Positions 1-9,162 are shown, counted from the first letter of the stretch. The stretch is DNA of 38,449 nucleotides from Nitrospiraceae bacterium (GCA_900299325.1 OMJK01000067.1:1-38449), one strand, 5' to 3'. The notes: generated by a model not told the origin, from the sequence alone. A program made the numbers and translations.

Positions 1-301
1 ACGCGACCGGCTGACCGCCGTGGATCTTTTCATTCAAATAGGCCGCCATCTGGCCGGAGCCGGCCAGGGCTTCGTCCTTCAGCGTCCCGCGGGTCATTTC
101 AAACGGTTCCGCCGCCGCCGTCCGTCCACCCAGCTTCACGCCCAGCGAACTGACCATCTGCGTCTCGCCGGGGTTGGTCACCATGGAGAACTTCGCGCCG
201 CAGGACGGGCAGCCGAAGAACACACCGAGCGAGGCTTCCCCCGGCTTCTCGACCTTCTCGAAGTTCATGTAGGTTTCGCAGTTGAGGCAAACGAATTTCA
301 T
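1..301 (-). CDS. Zinc-ribbon protein, N-terminal part (truncated by window edge)
   Basis: Minus-strand reading from ATG at 301: MKFVCLNCETYMNFEKVEKPGEASLGVFFGCPSCGAKFSMVTNPGETQMVSSLGVKLGG..., open to position 1. Two CxxC pairs (CLNC, CPSC). Missing from the ORF track as it has no stop in the window. Confidence 0.75.
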   Translation of the reverse strand, partial: MKFVCLNCETYMNFEKVEKPGEASLGVFFGCPSCGAKFSMVTNPGETQMVSSLGVKLGGRTAAAEPFEMTRGTLKDEALAGSGQMAAYLNEKIHGGQPVA

Positions 302-326
302 AGCAACTCCTCTCGCCTGATGCGGC

Positions 327-1247
327 TCACAGCTTTTCTGCCAGAACCTTCTTATAGTCCAGCAGTGTGCGGATCCGGCCGGCAATGTCCTGGTAACGCT
401 GAATCGTCGGATAGGTTTCGTCGAGCAGCGGGGCGCCTTTGTCGAAGGTGCGGGCGAGCTTCCGGTCGAAGGGAATGCGGCCCAGCAACGGCAGGTCGAG
501 CACCTCGCACATCGCTTCAGTGTTGCCCTCGAACAGCTCGTTCTGCTCGCCGCAGGACGGGCAACGGTACTCGCTCATGTTCTCCACGATCCCCAACACC
601 TTGATGCCCATGTCGCGCGCATAGGTCACCGACTTCTGCACCACATCCGAGGCGACTTCCGATGGCGTCGTCACGACGATCGCACCGGCCAGATCGGGAA
701 TGAATCCGGCGATCACCGGCGGCTTGTCGGCTGCAGCGCCGGGCGGCAAATCGGCGAGCAGATAATCCAGTTCTCCCCACACGACGTCGGCCAGAAATTC
801 TCGAATCACATTCATTTCCATGAGGCCGAGCCAGACTGGGCTGACATCCATCGGGCCTTTCCAGCGGACCGGCGAGGCGTCGTCCAGGAAGAAGTCCATC
901 GACGCGACCTTTATGCCGAGGGGGCCGACCGGTGGGATAGCCCCTTGCGGGGTCATCTTGAGCGACTGGCCGTGCAGGCCCAACATCCTGGGCACGCAGG
1001 GGCCGTTCAAATCGACATCCAATAGGCCGACCTTCGCGCCCTGACGGGCCAAGGCGAGCGCCAGGTTGACGGTGGTCATGCTCTTGCCAACCCCGCCCTT
1101 GCCGCTCATCACGACCAGCTTGTGCTTGATGCCGGCCATCCGGGCCTGGACCTGCTTGGTCTGCTCGGTAATCTGCTGGACGACCTTGGCGTCGTCGGAA
1201 TACTTCAATTTCCCCAGGATCGATTTCAGGTCTTTTTCCGGTGCCAT
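327..1247 (-). CDS. mrp: Mrp/NBP35-family iron-sulfur carrier P-loop ATPase
   Basis: ORF 327..1280; deviant Walker A MSGKGGVGKSM, LLDVDLNGPCVPRMLG, CPSC pair, LADLPPG. Likely start ATG at 1247 or 1253, downstream of AAAGG. Confidence 0.88.
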   Translation of the reverse strand: MAPEKDLKSILGKLKYSDDAKVVQQITEQTKQVQARMAGIKHKLVVMSGKGGVGKSMTTVNLALALARQGAKVGLLDVDLNGPCVPRMLGLHGQSLKMTPQGAIPPVGPLGIKVASMDFFLDDASPVRWKGPMDVSPVWLGLMEMNVIREFLADVVWGELDYLLADLPPGAAADKPPVIAGFIPDLAGAIVVTTPSEVASDVVQKSVTYARDMGIKVLGIVENMSEYRCPSCGEQNELFEGNTEAMCEVLDLPLLGRIPFDRKLARTFDKGAPLLDETYPTIQRYQDIAGRIRTLLDYKKVLAEKL

Positions 1248-1347
1248 TTCCATACCCTTTAATGCTGGGTAAAAGAACAAGGGCGATACCGTAACACAGC
1301 GGTTTCTGGGGAGTCAAACCACTCCGGTCCGAGCCGATTCATGTTGC

Positions 1348-3198
1348 TCAGATCGAGTATTGGAACGTCGGCTTCGCGCCGATTGCCTGCGCCAGGACCC
1401 CCCGCTTTTTCAGTTCCTCCATAATCCGCCTGGTCGCCGCATCAAAGTCCGTCGGACCGGTCAGAACGATATCCGTATTCGGCGGCGGTTCCTCCTCAGT
1501 CTTGCTCATATGGACCGCGATGACCGGCGCCGGGTGGACCAGCGTTCTGATGGCCTGGACCGCTTCCTTATAAGCGAGGCCGAACGGATTGGTGGTCGAA
1601 ACCACGATCAGTCCCGTATCGATCAGGAGCCGGGCTACTTCGCCGTACCGACGGGCCATTTCGGTGGTCTGGCCGCGCTCTTCTTCGCTCAGATCGGCGT
1701 CGAGGCCGCGGCGCAGGTTTTCGCCATCCAAGAGATAAGCATGGCGGCCGTCCGCCACGAGCCGGCCTTCCAACTTGCGGGCGAGGAACGACTTGCCCGT
1801 ATGGCGTCCGCCGGTAAAGACCACGACCGCCGCGCGGTGGCCGTACTGCTTCGCCCGGTCTTCGATTCCCACTTCGCCCTTCACCCAGGCGAAGTCGCGC
1901 CGCCGGGCCTCTTCGCGGAGAAATTCCTGGTCGTCATGTACCTGCTCGGTGACGATACCGCCACCTGCGATGTCGTATTCGTCGACGAGGACGAAGCGGC
2001 CGGTCGACTCGAACGATGCAGAGAGATCGAGGGCGATCGGCGCTTTCGAACGGAGCGTCAGTTCCGCCACCTGGTTTTTCTGGACGACCCCGCTCCCCTG
2101 CTGCTGGGCAAGGTCCATCGTGTCGATAATCCGGTGGATATCCGCGACTTCGCAGTCGACTTCCTTCGTGGCGACGCGCAACAGATACTTGCGCCCTTTC
2201 TCCAGCGGACGTTTGCCCAGCCAGAAGACGTTGGCCCGAAACGCCGTCGAGACCAGCGGGAGATGTTCCTGGTGCGAGGCGACTTCGCCGCGCTCCACAA
2301 AGATTTGTTCGTCGAGCGTGACGCCGACCGATTGTCCGGCCTGCCCTTCCGTCGGAGGGGGATCGATGTTGAAGGCTTCGACGGATTTGATGTTGGCGCG
2401 TTTATTCGACGGCGAAAACACCAGATGGTCGCCGACCTTCAACCGTCCCGCCATGATGCGGCCGGCGATGATGCGGCGCGCGTCGAACTTGTACACGTCC
2501 TGCACGGCCAGCCGGAGCGGCTGTTCCGCCCGCGCCGCCTCCTTCTTGAACTGGCTGAGCGTGTCGAGCACGGTCGGACCGGTGTACCAGGCCATCTTGC
2601 CGCTGCGGCTGACGATGTTGTCGCCGAGCTTGGCGCTGACCGGAATGAACTGGGCCGGCACGGCTTTGAACTGGCCGAGAAATTCCCGATACTCCTTCTC
2701 GATCCCCTCAAACACGTCCTGCCGGTAGCCGACGAGATCCATCTTATTGACGACGACGGCGAACTGGCGGACACCGAGCAGCGAGAGCAGATAGCCGTGC
2801 TTCTTGGATTGCTCTTTGACGCCTTCCAGCGCATCGATCAGCAGCAGCGCCGCCTCGGCGCGCGCCGCGCCGGAAATCATGTTCTTGAGAAATTCCTTGT
2901 GACCCGGCGCGTCGATGATGATGTACTGGCGGCCTTTCCAGATAAAAAATGTCCGCGCGGTATCGATCGTGATGCCCTGTTCCTGTTCTTCCAAAAACGC
3001 GTCGAACAGAAAGGCGTACTCGAACTCCTTGCCCTGCTGCCGGCAGATGGCCTGAACTTTCTCCAGCTTCCCGTCCGGCAGCGAACCGGTATCCGCATAG
3101 AGCCGGCCAAGCAGCGTGGACTTGCCATGGTCGACATGCCCGACGATGACGATATTCAGATTCTCGGATGGTTTGGTGGAAGTCGCCGTGGTGCTCAT
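1348..3198 (-). CDS. cysN: Sulfate adenylyltransferase GTPase subunit (CysN) fused to a C-terminal APS-kinase-like domain
   Basis: GTPase motifs GHVDHGKST, DAPGHKEF, NKMDL; C-terminal P-loop GGRHTGKSF and LLDGENLRRGL resemble CysC. Next to cysD. Confidence 0.93.
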   Translation of the reverse strand: MSTTATSTKPSENLNIVIVGHVDHGKSTLLGRLYADTGSLPDGKLEKVQAICRQQGKEFEYAFLFDAFLEEQEQGITIDTARTFFIWKGRQYIIIDAPGHKEFLKNMISGAARAEAALLLIDALEGVKEQSKKHGYLLSLLGVRQFAVVVNKMDLVGYRQDVFEGIEKEYREFLGQFKAVPAQFIPVSAKLGDNIVSRSGKMAWYTGPTVLDTLSQFKKEAARAEQPLRLAVQDVYKFDARRIIAGRIMAGRLKVGDHLVFSPSNKRANIKSVEAFNIDPPPTEGQAGQSVGVTLDEQIFVERGEVASHQEHLPLVSTAFRANVFWLGKRPLEKGRKYLLRVATKEVDCEVADIHRIIDTMDLAQQQGSGVVQKNQVAELTLRSKAPIALDLSASFESTGRFVLVDEYDIAGGGIVTEQVHDDQEFLREEARRRDFAWVKGEVGIEDRAKQYGHRAAVVVFTGGRHTGKSFLARKLEGRLVADGRHAYLLDGENLRRGLDADLSEEERGQTTEMARRYGEVARLLIDTGLIVVSTTNPFGLAYKEAVQAIRTLVHPAPVIAVHMSKTEEEPPPNTDIVLTGPTDFDAATRRIMEELKKRGVLAQAIGAKPTFQYSI

Positions 3199-3200
3199 GA

Positions 3201-3998
3201 TTACATGTACCCGTCTTTCCGTAGCATCTCCATTCCGCGGCCCTCGTCCTGCGCCCGTCCCGACCGTTCGGCCACCGTGGTGTGCCGCAGTTCCTCGATA
3301 ATGTCGTCTACGCTTTTGGCGGTCGACTTGATCGGCGTGGTGCAGGGCGCGCAGCCGAGACTGCGATAGCGGGTGCCGTCACCTTTGTCGAGGTACAGGT
3401 CGATGAAGGGAATATTTTCCAGCTTGATGTATTCCCAGATGTTGATCTCGGTCCAATCCAGCAAGGGATGGATACGAATGTGCGTGCCCGGTGGGAACGT
3501 CGTCTTATATTGGTCCCACAATTCGGGCGGCTGGTCGCGGAAGTCCCAATCGCCGTGCTTGTCGCGGGGTGAAAAGTAGCGTTCCTTGGCGCGTGTTCCC
3601 TCTTCGTCGGCGCGGACACCCAGGATGATGCCGGTGTAGCCCTTCTGTTCGATCAACTGCTTGAGCCCGTTCGTCTTGAGGGCCGTGCAGCAGGCCACGC
3701 GCCCCATCGTATGGTTCATGCCGGCGGCGAGCGCTTCCTTGTTCTGGCCGACGACCAGATCCAGTCGCCACTCGCGCGCCAACCGGTCGCGGTACTCGAT
3801 CATCGCGGGAATCTTGTAACTGGTGTCGACGTGCAGCAGCGGAAACGGCACATGGCCGAAGAACGCTTTGCGCGCGAGCCACAGCAGCACCGTCGAGTCC
3901 TTGCCCATCGACCAGAGCATGCCGAGGTTGTCGAAGTGCTTGTACGCTTCGCGCAGAATGAACACGCTTTGATCTTCCAATTGCCTCAGGTGTTTCAC
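3201..3998 (-). CDS. cysD: Sulfate adenylyltransferase subunit 2
   Basis: [48 protein letters not shown]-loop SMGKDS; ends [13 protein letters not shown], typical of CysD. Confidence 0.95.
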   Translation of the reverse strand: MKHLRQLEDQSVFILREAYKHFDNLGMLWSMGKDSTVLLWLARKAFFGHVPFPLLHVDTSYKIPAMIEYRDRLAREWRLDLVVGQNKEALAAGMNHTMGRVACCTALKTNGLKQLIEQKGYTGIILGVRADEEGTRAKERYFSPRDKHGDWDFRDQPPELWDQYKTTFPPGTHIRIHPLLDWTEINIWEYIKLENIPFIDLYLDKGDGTRYRSLGCAPCTTPIKSTAKSVDDIIEELRHTTVAERSGRAQDEGRGMEMLRKDGYM

Positions 3999-4007
3999 GA
4001 TAGACTC

Positions 4008-5066
4008 CTAAATCCGTTTTCCGCTTCCTGCTGACACAGGTTCCTGCACCAGTTCATCGAGTTTCCGCGCCGCCGCGCCTCCTTCGAGGGCGGCGCGAGC
4101 GGCAGGCAGACAGGCCGTCAGCGATGCGCCCTTACCGGCGGCGTACAACAACATTGCGGCATTGATCAGCACCCAGTCTTTGGGACCGCCCGGCACCTGA
4201 TTCTGGAGAATGCGCCGCAGCAGGTCCGCTTCCCTGTCCCGCTGCTCCGGCGGGAAGCCGGCCATCTCGCGGGACGAGCCGAACGCCATGCCGAAATCCT
4301 TCGGGCCGATGCCCAACGGCGTGATGCGCTCGTCGCGCAGTTCCAGCACTCTCGTGGCAGCCGCCAGGGACAATTCGGGATCGCCTTCCACGCCGCGGAC
4401 CACGAACGCCCGCGGGCAGCCCAACATCCGCAACGCTTCCGCCGTCTTTTCAAAATGGGGCGGATGCGAGAGGCCGATCACCTGTGCCGCCGCTCGTGCC
4501 GGGTTCAAGAGCCGCGCGACCGGATGGAACACATTGCGCACGCCCAACTCCTGCCGCATATCCAAAAAGCGATAAAGCGGCGGATGGTAGAGTCCAATGT
4601 CCAGATATGCGAAACCCTTCTTGTTCACATTCTCGGCGACCACTTTTGAATCTTGATCAATGGGAATGCCCAGTGCTTTGAGCACACCGGCTGATCCCGG
4701 TCTGTTGGGCACACCGTCATAGCCATGCATCAAAATCGCGGCGCCGGCTGCGGAGGCCACAATCGATGCGGCGATAAGCGCATGGAACGTATCCTGTTTG
4801 CCGGCGTAGCTGGGCACATCGACCAGCGCGAGATCTTTTGACACTGCCAACGGCGGCACATACTGCCGCGCCGTCGCCGTGAAGGCCGCCAGCTCCGTGA
4901 CCGACTCCATCTTGAACCGCATGGCGATCAGAAACGCACCGACTTGCGCCGGCGTGGCCTCTCCTTCGATCAACGCTTTCGTGGCCTGCTTCGCCTCGTC
5001 CCACGTCAGGTCCTTGGAGGCCTTCGGTCCCTTGGCAATTTTGGCGAGGAGTTCTTGAAAGGGCAT
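4008..5066 (-). CDS. Anthranilate phosphoribosyltransferase-like (glycosyltransferase family 3, TrpD2/YbiB-like) protein
   Basis: Full-length GT3 fold pattern (EATPAQVGAFLIAMRFKMES, MHGYDGVPNRPGSAGVLKALGIP); the canonical GTGGD PRPP loop is not conserved (VDVPSYAGKQDTFHAL). Confidence 0.78.
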   Translation of the reverse strand: MPFQELLAKIAKGPKASKDLTWDEAKQATKALIEGEATPAQVGAFLIAMRFKMESVTELAAFTATARQYVPPLAVSKDLALVDVPSYAGKQDTFHALIAASIVASAAGAAILMHGYDGVPNRPGSAGVLKALGIPIDQDSKVVAENVNKKGFAYLDIGLYHPPLYRFLDMRQELGVRNVFHPVARLLNPARAAAQVIGLSHPPHFEKTAEALRMLGCPRAFVVRGVEGDPELSLAAATRVLELRDERITPLGIGPKDFGMAFGSSREMAGFPPEQRDREADLLRRILQNQVPGGPKDWVLINAAMLLYAAGKGASLTACLPAARAALEGGAAARKLDELVQEPVSAGSGKRI

Positions 5067-5067
5067 G

Positions 5068-5784
5068 TTATGCCTTGTGCAGGCCGCACTCGGTTTTGGT
5101 GAAATTTTTCCAGCGGCCGGCCCGCGGATCTTCTCCGGGCGCCACAGGCGCGGTGCAATGAGTGCAGCCGATGCTGGGGTAATTCCGGTCGTGCAGCGGG
5201 TTGTACGGAATCTCGTACAGCTTGATGTAGGTCCACACGTCGGCCCAACTCCAGCGGGCCAGCGGGTTGACCTTCACGAGGCCGAATTTGGTGTCCCATT
5301 CGATTAAGCCGGCGTTAGCCCGGGATGGCGCCTGGTCTCTCCGGATACCGGTGATCCAGGCGTCGTAGCCCTGCAGCACACGCGTGAGCGGTTCGACTTT
5401 CCGCAGCTGGCAGCAGCGGTCGGGATCTTTCGACCACAAGGCGTCGCCATACTGTTTCGCCTGCTCGTCAGGCGTCAGCCGGGATTTAATCTGCAGCAGC
5501 TGGGCCGGTTTCAAATCATACTGGGCGGCGATGCGGTCGCGGGTGGCGTAGGTTTCCGCAAATAGAAAATCGGTATCGAGATAGAAGAGCGGCACCGACT
5601 TGTCCAGGCGATGGACCATGTCCACCAGCACGACGTCCTCCGCGCCGAAGCTGCACGCCAGGACGATCTTCGACGCATAGCGCTCGAGCGCCGCTGCCAC
5701 CACGTCCTGCGGTTGCTTCGACTCGAGCGAGTCGCTGAGTGTCTTGAGGTCGGCCGCGAGGGCCGACGATTCTTTCGTCGTCAT
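5068..5784 (-). CDS. cysH: Assimilatory adenylylsulfate (APS) reductase, [4Fe-4S] CysH type
   Basis: SFGAEDVVLVDMV, RCCQLRKVEPL and GCTHCTAP cysteine pairs, C-terminal TECGLH. Confidence 0.92.
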   Translation of the reverse strand: MTTKESSALAADLKTLSDSLESKQPQDVVAAALERYASKIVLACSFGAEDVVLVDMVHRLDKSVPLFYLDTDFLFAETYATRDRIAAQYDLKPAQLLQIKSRLTPDEQAKQYGDALWSKDPDRCCQLRKVEPLTRVLQGYDAWITGIRRDQAPSRANAGLIEWDTKFGLVKVNPLARWSWADVWTYIKLYEIPYNPLHDRNYPSIGCTHCTAPVAPGEDPRAGRWKNFTKTECGLHKA

Positions 5785-5801
5785 AGCCAGTCAGTGTTGC
5801 C

Positions 5802-8294
5802 TCACGCCTCGACTTTTTCGACCAGCACCCGATAGTGGGCGGCTTCCGGCTCCAGCGCTTCCTGCAGCAGGACCTTGTGCCCGTCGTTCTTCAAGCTCAT
5901 CGGCACGTTCTTGATCGGCTCGCCGGCATCCAGCCAGACTTCCAGCTTCTCGCCCGCGTCCATCATCTCCAGTTTGAGCTTGGTCTTCACATAATTCATC
6001 GGACAGGCGACACCGCGCAGGTCGTACACCGGCGCGCCGGTTGGTGCAGGCGCGGCTTGTGGCGCCGGTTTGACCGGTTCGGTTTTCTTCGGGGCCGGCG
6101 CTTCCGTCGCCGGCGCCAGCTTGAGGTCCTTGCCCATTTGGTCCGTGGCGATGCGGCAGGCGTCGACAAAGCCTTTCGCAAAATCCATCTTCGACCGGGC
6201 GGACTCGGCAGTCGTGTCCTTGGGGCCCAGGTCCCCGACCTGTTTGCTCAGTTCACGATACATCGCCGGTACGATGCCCTTGGGAGCCAGGCGCCGTTCG
6301 AACTCCGACAGGATCTCCGCATCCGTCGCCGGGTCGAGCCCTTCGGTGACCAATAACGCTTTGGCGGCAGCCAGCACGGCGCGGTACGACTTGTTCACCG
6401 AAACGGAGTACTGGTGTTTGTCCACCAGGAGTTTTGCCTGGTAGAGTTCCTGATCGGCTTCGAGAATGCCGTTCTCGATCATTTCGAGCGCACCGCCGGC
6501 GCACTCGCCCGGCCCCAGATCTTCCAGGATGAATTCCTCTTCGCCTTCCCAGTCGTAGTAGAAGGTCGGATCGTCCCGATAGGACGGCACGATGGTGTAG
6601 GGAATCAGTTCGTCCTTCAACTTGTTCTTGCCAACGCGGGCGATGAAACCCGGCAGGCCTTCATTCGCCTGGCGGTCGCGCCGATAGACGTCGATCAAAT
6701 GCGTGAGCGCGGCCGGCACGGCTTTGGCCGGCAGCTTGACGGTCATCTGGCCGATGCGCGGCGTGCCGTTCACGGAACCGCCCAAGTGCAATTCGTAATG
6801 CGGCGCGACATGGTCGCCCAGACGTTTCCCGACTCCATGCAGTCCGATGGTCGAGATGTGGTGCTGCGCGCAGGAGTTGTGGCAGCCGCTGATCTTGACG
6901 TCAACGCCGGCTAAATCCTCGGGCACCCGCCCGGCGGGGAACACTTCGGCCAGTGCCCGCGCGAGGCCCTTCGACGACGTGATACCGAGGCCGCAGGTAT
7001 CGGTGCCCGGGCAGGCGATGATGTCTTCGACCAGTTCGGCGCCGGGATCAGCCAGACCGTGCGACACCAGTTCATCATAGAGCGCGGACACGTGATCCTC
7101 CGGAATCCAGCGGATGACGACGTTCTGATTGATCGTCGTTCTGAGATTGCCGTTGGAATAGCGCTCGGCCAGATCGGCGACGTGGAGCATCTGCTCTGCC
7201 GTGATGTCGCCCATAAAGAGCTTGATCGCGGCCGTGACATAGCCGCCCTGCTTTTGCGGTACCACGTTGGTGCGCTTCCACATCTGGAACGGGGTTTCAT
7301 GGCCGATGGCGCTGTGATGTCCGTTGGCGTTGGCCTGAACGCCTTTGGCCCCGCTCGTGCGAGTCGGCATGATCAAGGCAGGCGGCTCGTCCTGATGAGC
7401 CAGCAACGTGAGCCCGCCGTTCGTTGGAAGCGAACGGCCCATCGCGACGTAGGCCGCTTCCCAGCGGCGCTTGAATTCCTCGAAGCCCAACTTTTCGATC
7501 ACGAACTTCATACGGGCTTTGTTGCGGTTCTTGCGGTTGCCCAGGGTGTCGAACACCTTGATAACCGCTTCGATGCTCGGAATCAGCTCATCCATCGGCG
7601 TGAACTCGCGCAGCAGTTGCGCGACACGGGGTGCGGATCCGAGGCCGCCACCGGCCACCATGCGGAATCCGATCGCGCCATCCGCTCGCTTGACCGCCAG
7701 CAGGCCGATGTCGTGAATCGGTGTGAGGGCGCAATCATGCTTGCAGCCGGAGAAGGCGATCTTGAACTTCCTCGGCAGGCTCTGGTTGAGCGGATTGCGG
7801 AGAAGATGATAGGCGACCGTCTTTGCGTACGGTGTCACGTCGAACACTTCGCCCTGGCAGACTCCGGCCAGATGGCAGGCCGTGACGTTCCGCACGGTGT
7901 TGGCGCAGGCCTCTCTGGTCGTGAGGCCGACTTCGGCCAGCCCGCGCATGATCGTTGGCACGTCCCGCAGGTCGACAAAGTGCAGTTGGATGTCCTGCCG
8001 TGTCGTGACATGGCCGACGGCGGTGGCGTAGCGATCAGCGAGCTCCGCCACGCGGCGTAGCTGGTTGGCCGAGATGCCGCCGAAGGGAATCTTGATCCGC
8101 ACCATCTGCACGCCGGCCTGCCGCTGTCCGTAGATGCCGTACTGCAGGCGGAAGGGCTTGAAGATGTCTGTTGAGACATCGCCGGTCAGGGCGCGGCAGG
8201 CTTCGGCCTCGAACGTTTCGATTTCCTCGGCGATGGCCGGGGGAATCGGACCGGTCTTGATCGTGGGAATCGCCAGGCGCTGTGTTGTGCTCAT
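5802..8294 (-). CDS. Ferredoxin-type sulfite/nitrite reductase with C-terminal TusA-like domain
   Basis: Two NIR_SIR half-domains, CPGTDTCGLGIT and KISGCHNSCAQHHI siroheme/Fe-S cysteines; linker rich in A/P/K followed by YDLRGVACPMNYVKTKLKLEMMDAGEKLEVWLDAGEPIKNVPMSL, TusA-like. Start MSTTQRL (8294). Confidence 0.9.
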   Translation of the reverse strand: MSTTQRLAIPTIKTGPIPPAIAEEIETFEAEACRALTGDVSTDIFKPFRLQYGIYGQRQAGVQMVRIKIPFGGISANQLRRVAELADRYATAVGHVTTRQDIQLHFVDLRDVPTIMRGLAEVGLTTREACANTVRNVTACHLAGVCQGEVFDVTPYAKTVAYHLLRNPLNQSLPRKFKIAFSGCKHDCALTPIHDIGLLAVKRADGAIGFRMVAGGGLGSAPRVAQLLREFTPMDELIPSIEAVIKVFDTLGNRKNRNKARMKFVIEKLGFEEFKRRWEAAYVAMGRSLPTNGGLTLLAHQDEPPALIMPTRTSGAKGVQANANGHHSAIGHETPFQMWKRTNVVPQKQGGYVTAAIKLFMGDITAEQMLHVADLAERYSNGNLRTTINQNVVIRWIPEDHVSALYDELVSHGLADPGAELVEDIIACPGTDTCGLGITSSKGLARALAEVFPAGRVPEDLAGVDVKISGCHNSCAQHHISTIGLHGVGKRLGDHVAPHYELHLGGSVNGTPRIGQMTVKLPAKAVPAALTHLIDVYRRDRQANEGLPGFIARVGKNKLKDELIPYTIVPSYRDDPTFYYDWEGEEEFILEDLGPGECAGGALEMIENGILEADQELYQAKLLVDKHQYSVSVNKSYRAVLAAAKALLVTEGLDPATDAEILSEFERRLAPKGIVPAMYRELSKQVGDLGPKDTTAESARSKMDFAKGFVDACRIATDQMGKDLKLAPATEAPAPKKTEPVKPAPQAAPAPTGAPVYDLRGVACPMNYVKTKLKLEMMDAGEKLEVWLDAGEPIKNVPMSLKNDGHKVLLQEALEPEAAHYRVLVEKVEA

Positions 8295-8351
8295 GGGAAC
8301 ATCTCCTTCACCCTTCAACTTCGTTGAGCTGAAGGAACCGACCGTCCACGT

Positions 8352-8798
8352 TCAAATGTGATACATGGGATTGCGTTGCTCTTCGATGGCCCGTTGGCGG
8401 CCGGCAAGTTGTTCCACCGTGATATTGCCGAGCACGTCACGCTCCGCCCGCTGCACTTGATCCCAGACATCTCCCAGCAGCTGATCCTGCTTAGACTGGC
8501 GGCGGTCGAACGCGGTCTGACCGTGAAACGACCGGCGGAAGACCGGACCATCCAATGCTTCCCAGATGTCGGCGACGGACAGGTCCGACGGTTTTTTCAG
8601 CAGCACGTACCCGCCCTGTGCTCCGCGAAGGCCTTCGACCAGGCCGGCCTTCTTCATCATATGGAGGACCTGCTCCAGAAAGCGGATCGGAATAGCCTGA
8701 CGCCGTGCAATAGCCCTGGCTTGTACCGGTGCGTCCTTGCTCATCGCAAGGTCAACAGCCGCCATAATTCCATAGGTTACGCGTTGAGACACTTTCAT
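8352..8798 (-). CDS. Rrf2-family transcriptional regulator without cysteines (CymR-like)
   Basis: MKVSQRVTYGIMAAVDLAM, IPIRFLEQVLHMMKKAGLVEGLRGAQGGYVLLKKPSDLSVADIWEALDG: Rrf2 winged helix. No cysteine in the whole protein. Confidence 0.88.
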   Translation of the reverse strand: MKVSQRVTYGIMAAVDLAMSKDAPVQARAIARRQAIPIRFLEQVLHMMKKAGLVEGLRGAQGGYVLLKKPSDLSVADIWEALDGPVFRRSFHGQTAFDRRQSKQDQLLGDVWDQVQRAERDVLGNITVEQLAGRQRAIEEQRNPMYHI

Positions 8799-8806
8799 TC
8801 TTTATT

Positions 8807-8820
8807 ATTCCGATAGGAAT
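8807..8820. promoter_or_regulatory. Putative operator: perfect dyad ATTCC-GATA-GGAAT
   Basis: attccgataggaat, 5-bp arms and 4-nt spacer, between the predicted -10 and the Rrf2 start codon. Confidence 0.5.
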
Positions 8821-8835
8821 TTAATCCTGTGGATA

Positions 8836-8865
8836 TGTATACGCCTGCACTCGTCAGTCTGTCAA
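8836..8865 (-). promoter_or_regulatory. Predicted sigma70-type promoter of the rrf2-sulfur operon
   Basis: Minus strand TTGACA (8865..8860), 18-nt spacer, TATACA (8841..8836), upstream of the Rrf2 gene. Confidence 0.65.
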
Positions 8866-9133
8866 GGGGGCGGTCTGGCTTATAGAACCGTGAAACGTTC
8901 CATCGCTGATTCCGGTTTGCGGGTCAATGAGTCCGGCGACTCCGTCGTCCTATTCAATTTTTCTCTGACGTGTCGCCCTGCTCCTCCGTGATTCGATCGT
9001 CAACGATGCGGTGAGCGAGACGCCATCGTCAATACACGTAGCGCGTCGTTGAAATTTTCTCGACTCGCGATGGATCACCAAGGCAAATCCGCGCGGGACG
9101 TGCGCTCGGAGTCATGCAGAGAAAAATATCCGA

Positions 9134-9162
9134 TTGACATCGTTCTCCCTCTGGGCAATAAT
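9134..9162 (+). promoter_or_regulatory. Predicted sigma70-type promoter upstream of the Fis-type regulator
   Basis: TTGACA (9134-9139), 17-nt spacer, AATAAT (9157-9162). Confidence 0.6.

Noticed and set aside
517-1317. 266-aa ORF overlapping mrp in another frame
   Set aside because: Low-complexity R/G-rich frame-shifted translation of the mrp gene.
1360-3369. 669-aa plus-strand ORF antisense to cysN
   Set aside because: Lies opposite a well-supported cysN/cysD coding region; Arg/Asp-rich translation without recognisable domains, expected from the high-GC codon pattern.
7059-8060. 333-aa plus-strand ORF antisense to sulfite reductase
   Set aside because: Antisense mirror ORF with no domain motifs; sense-strand gene is unambiguous.
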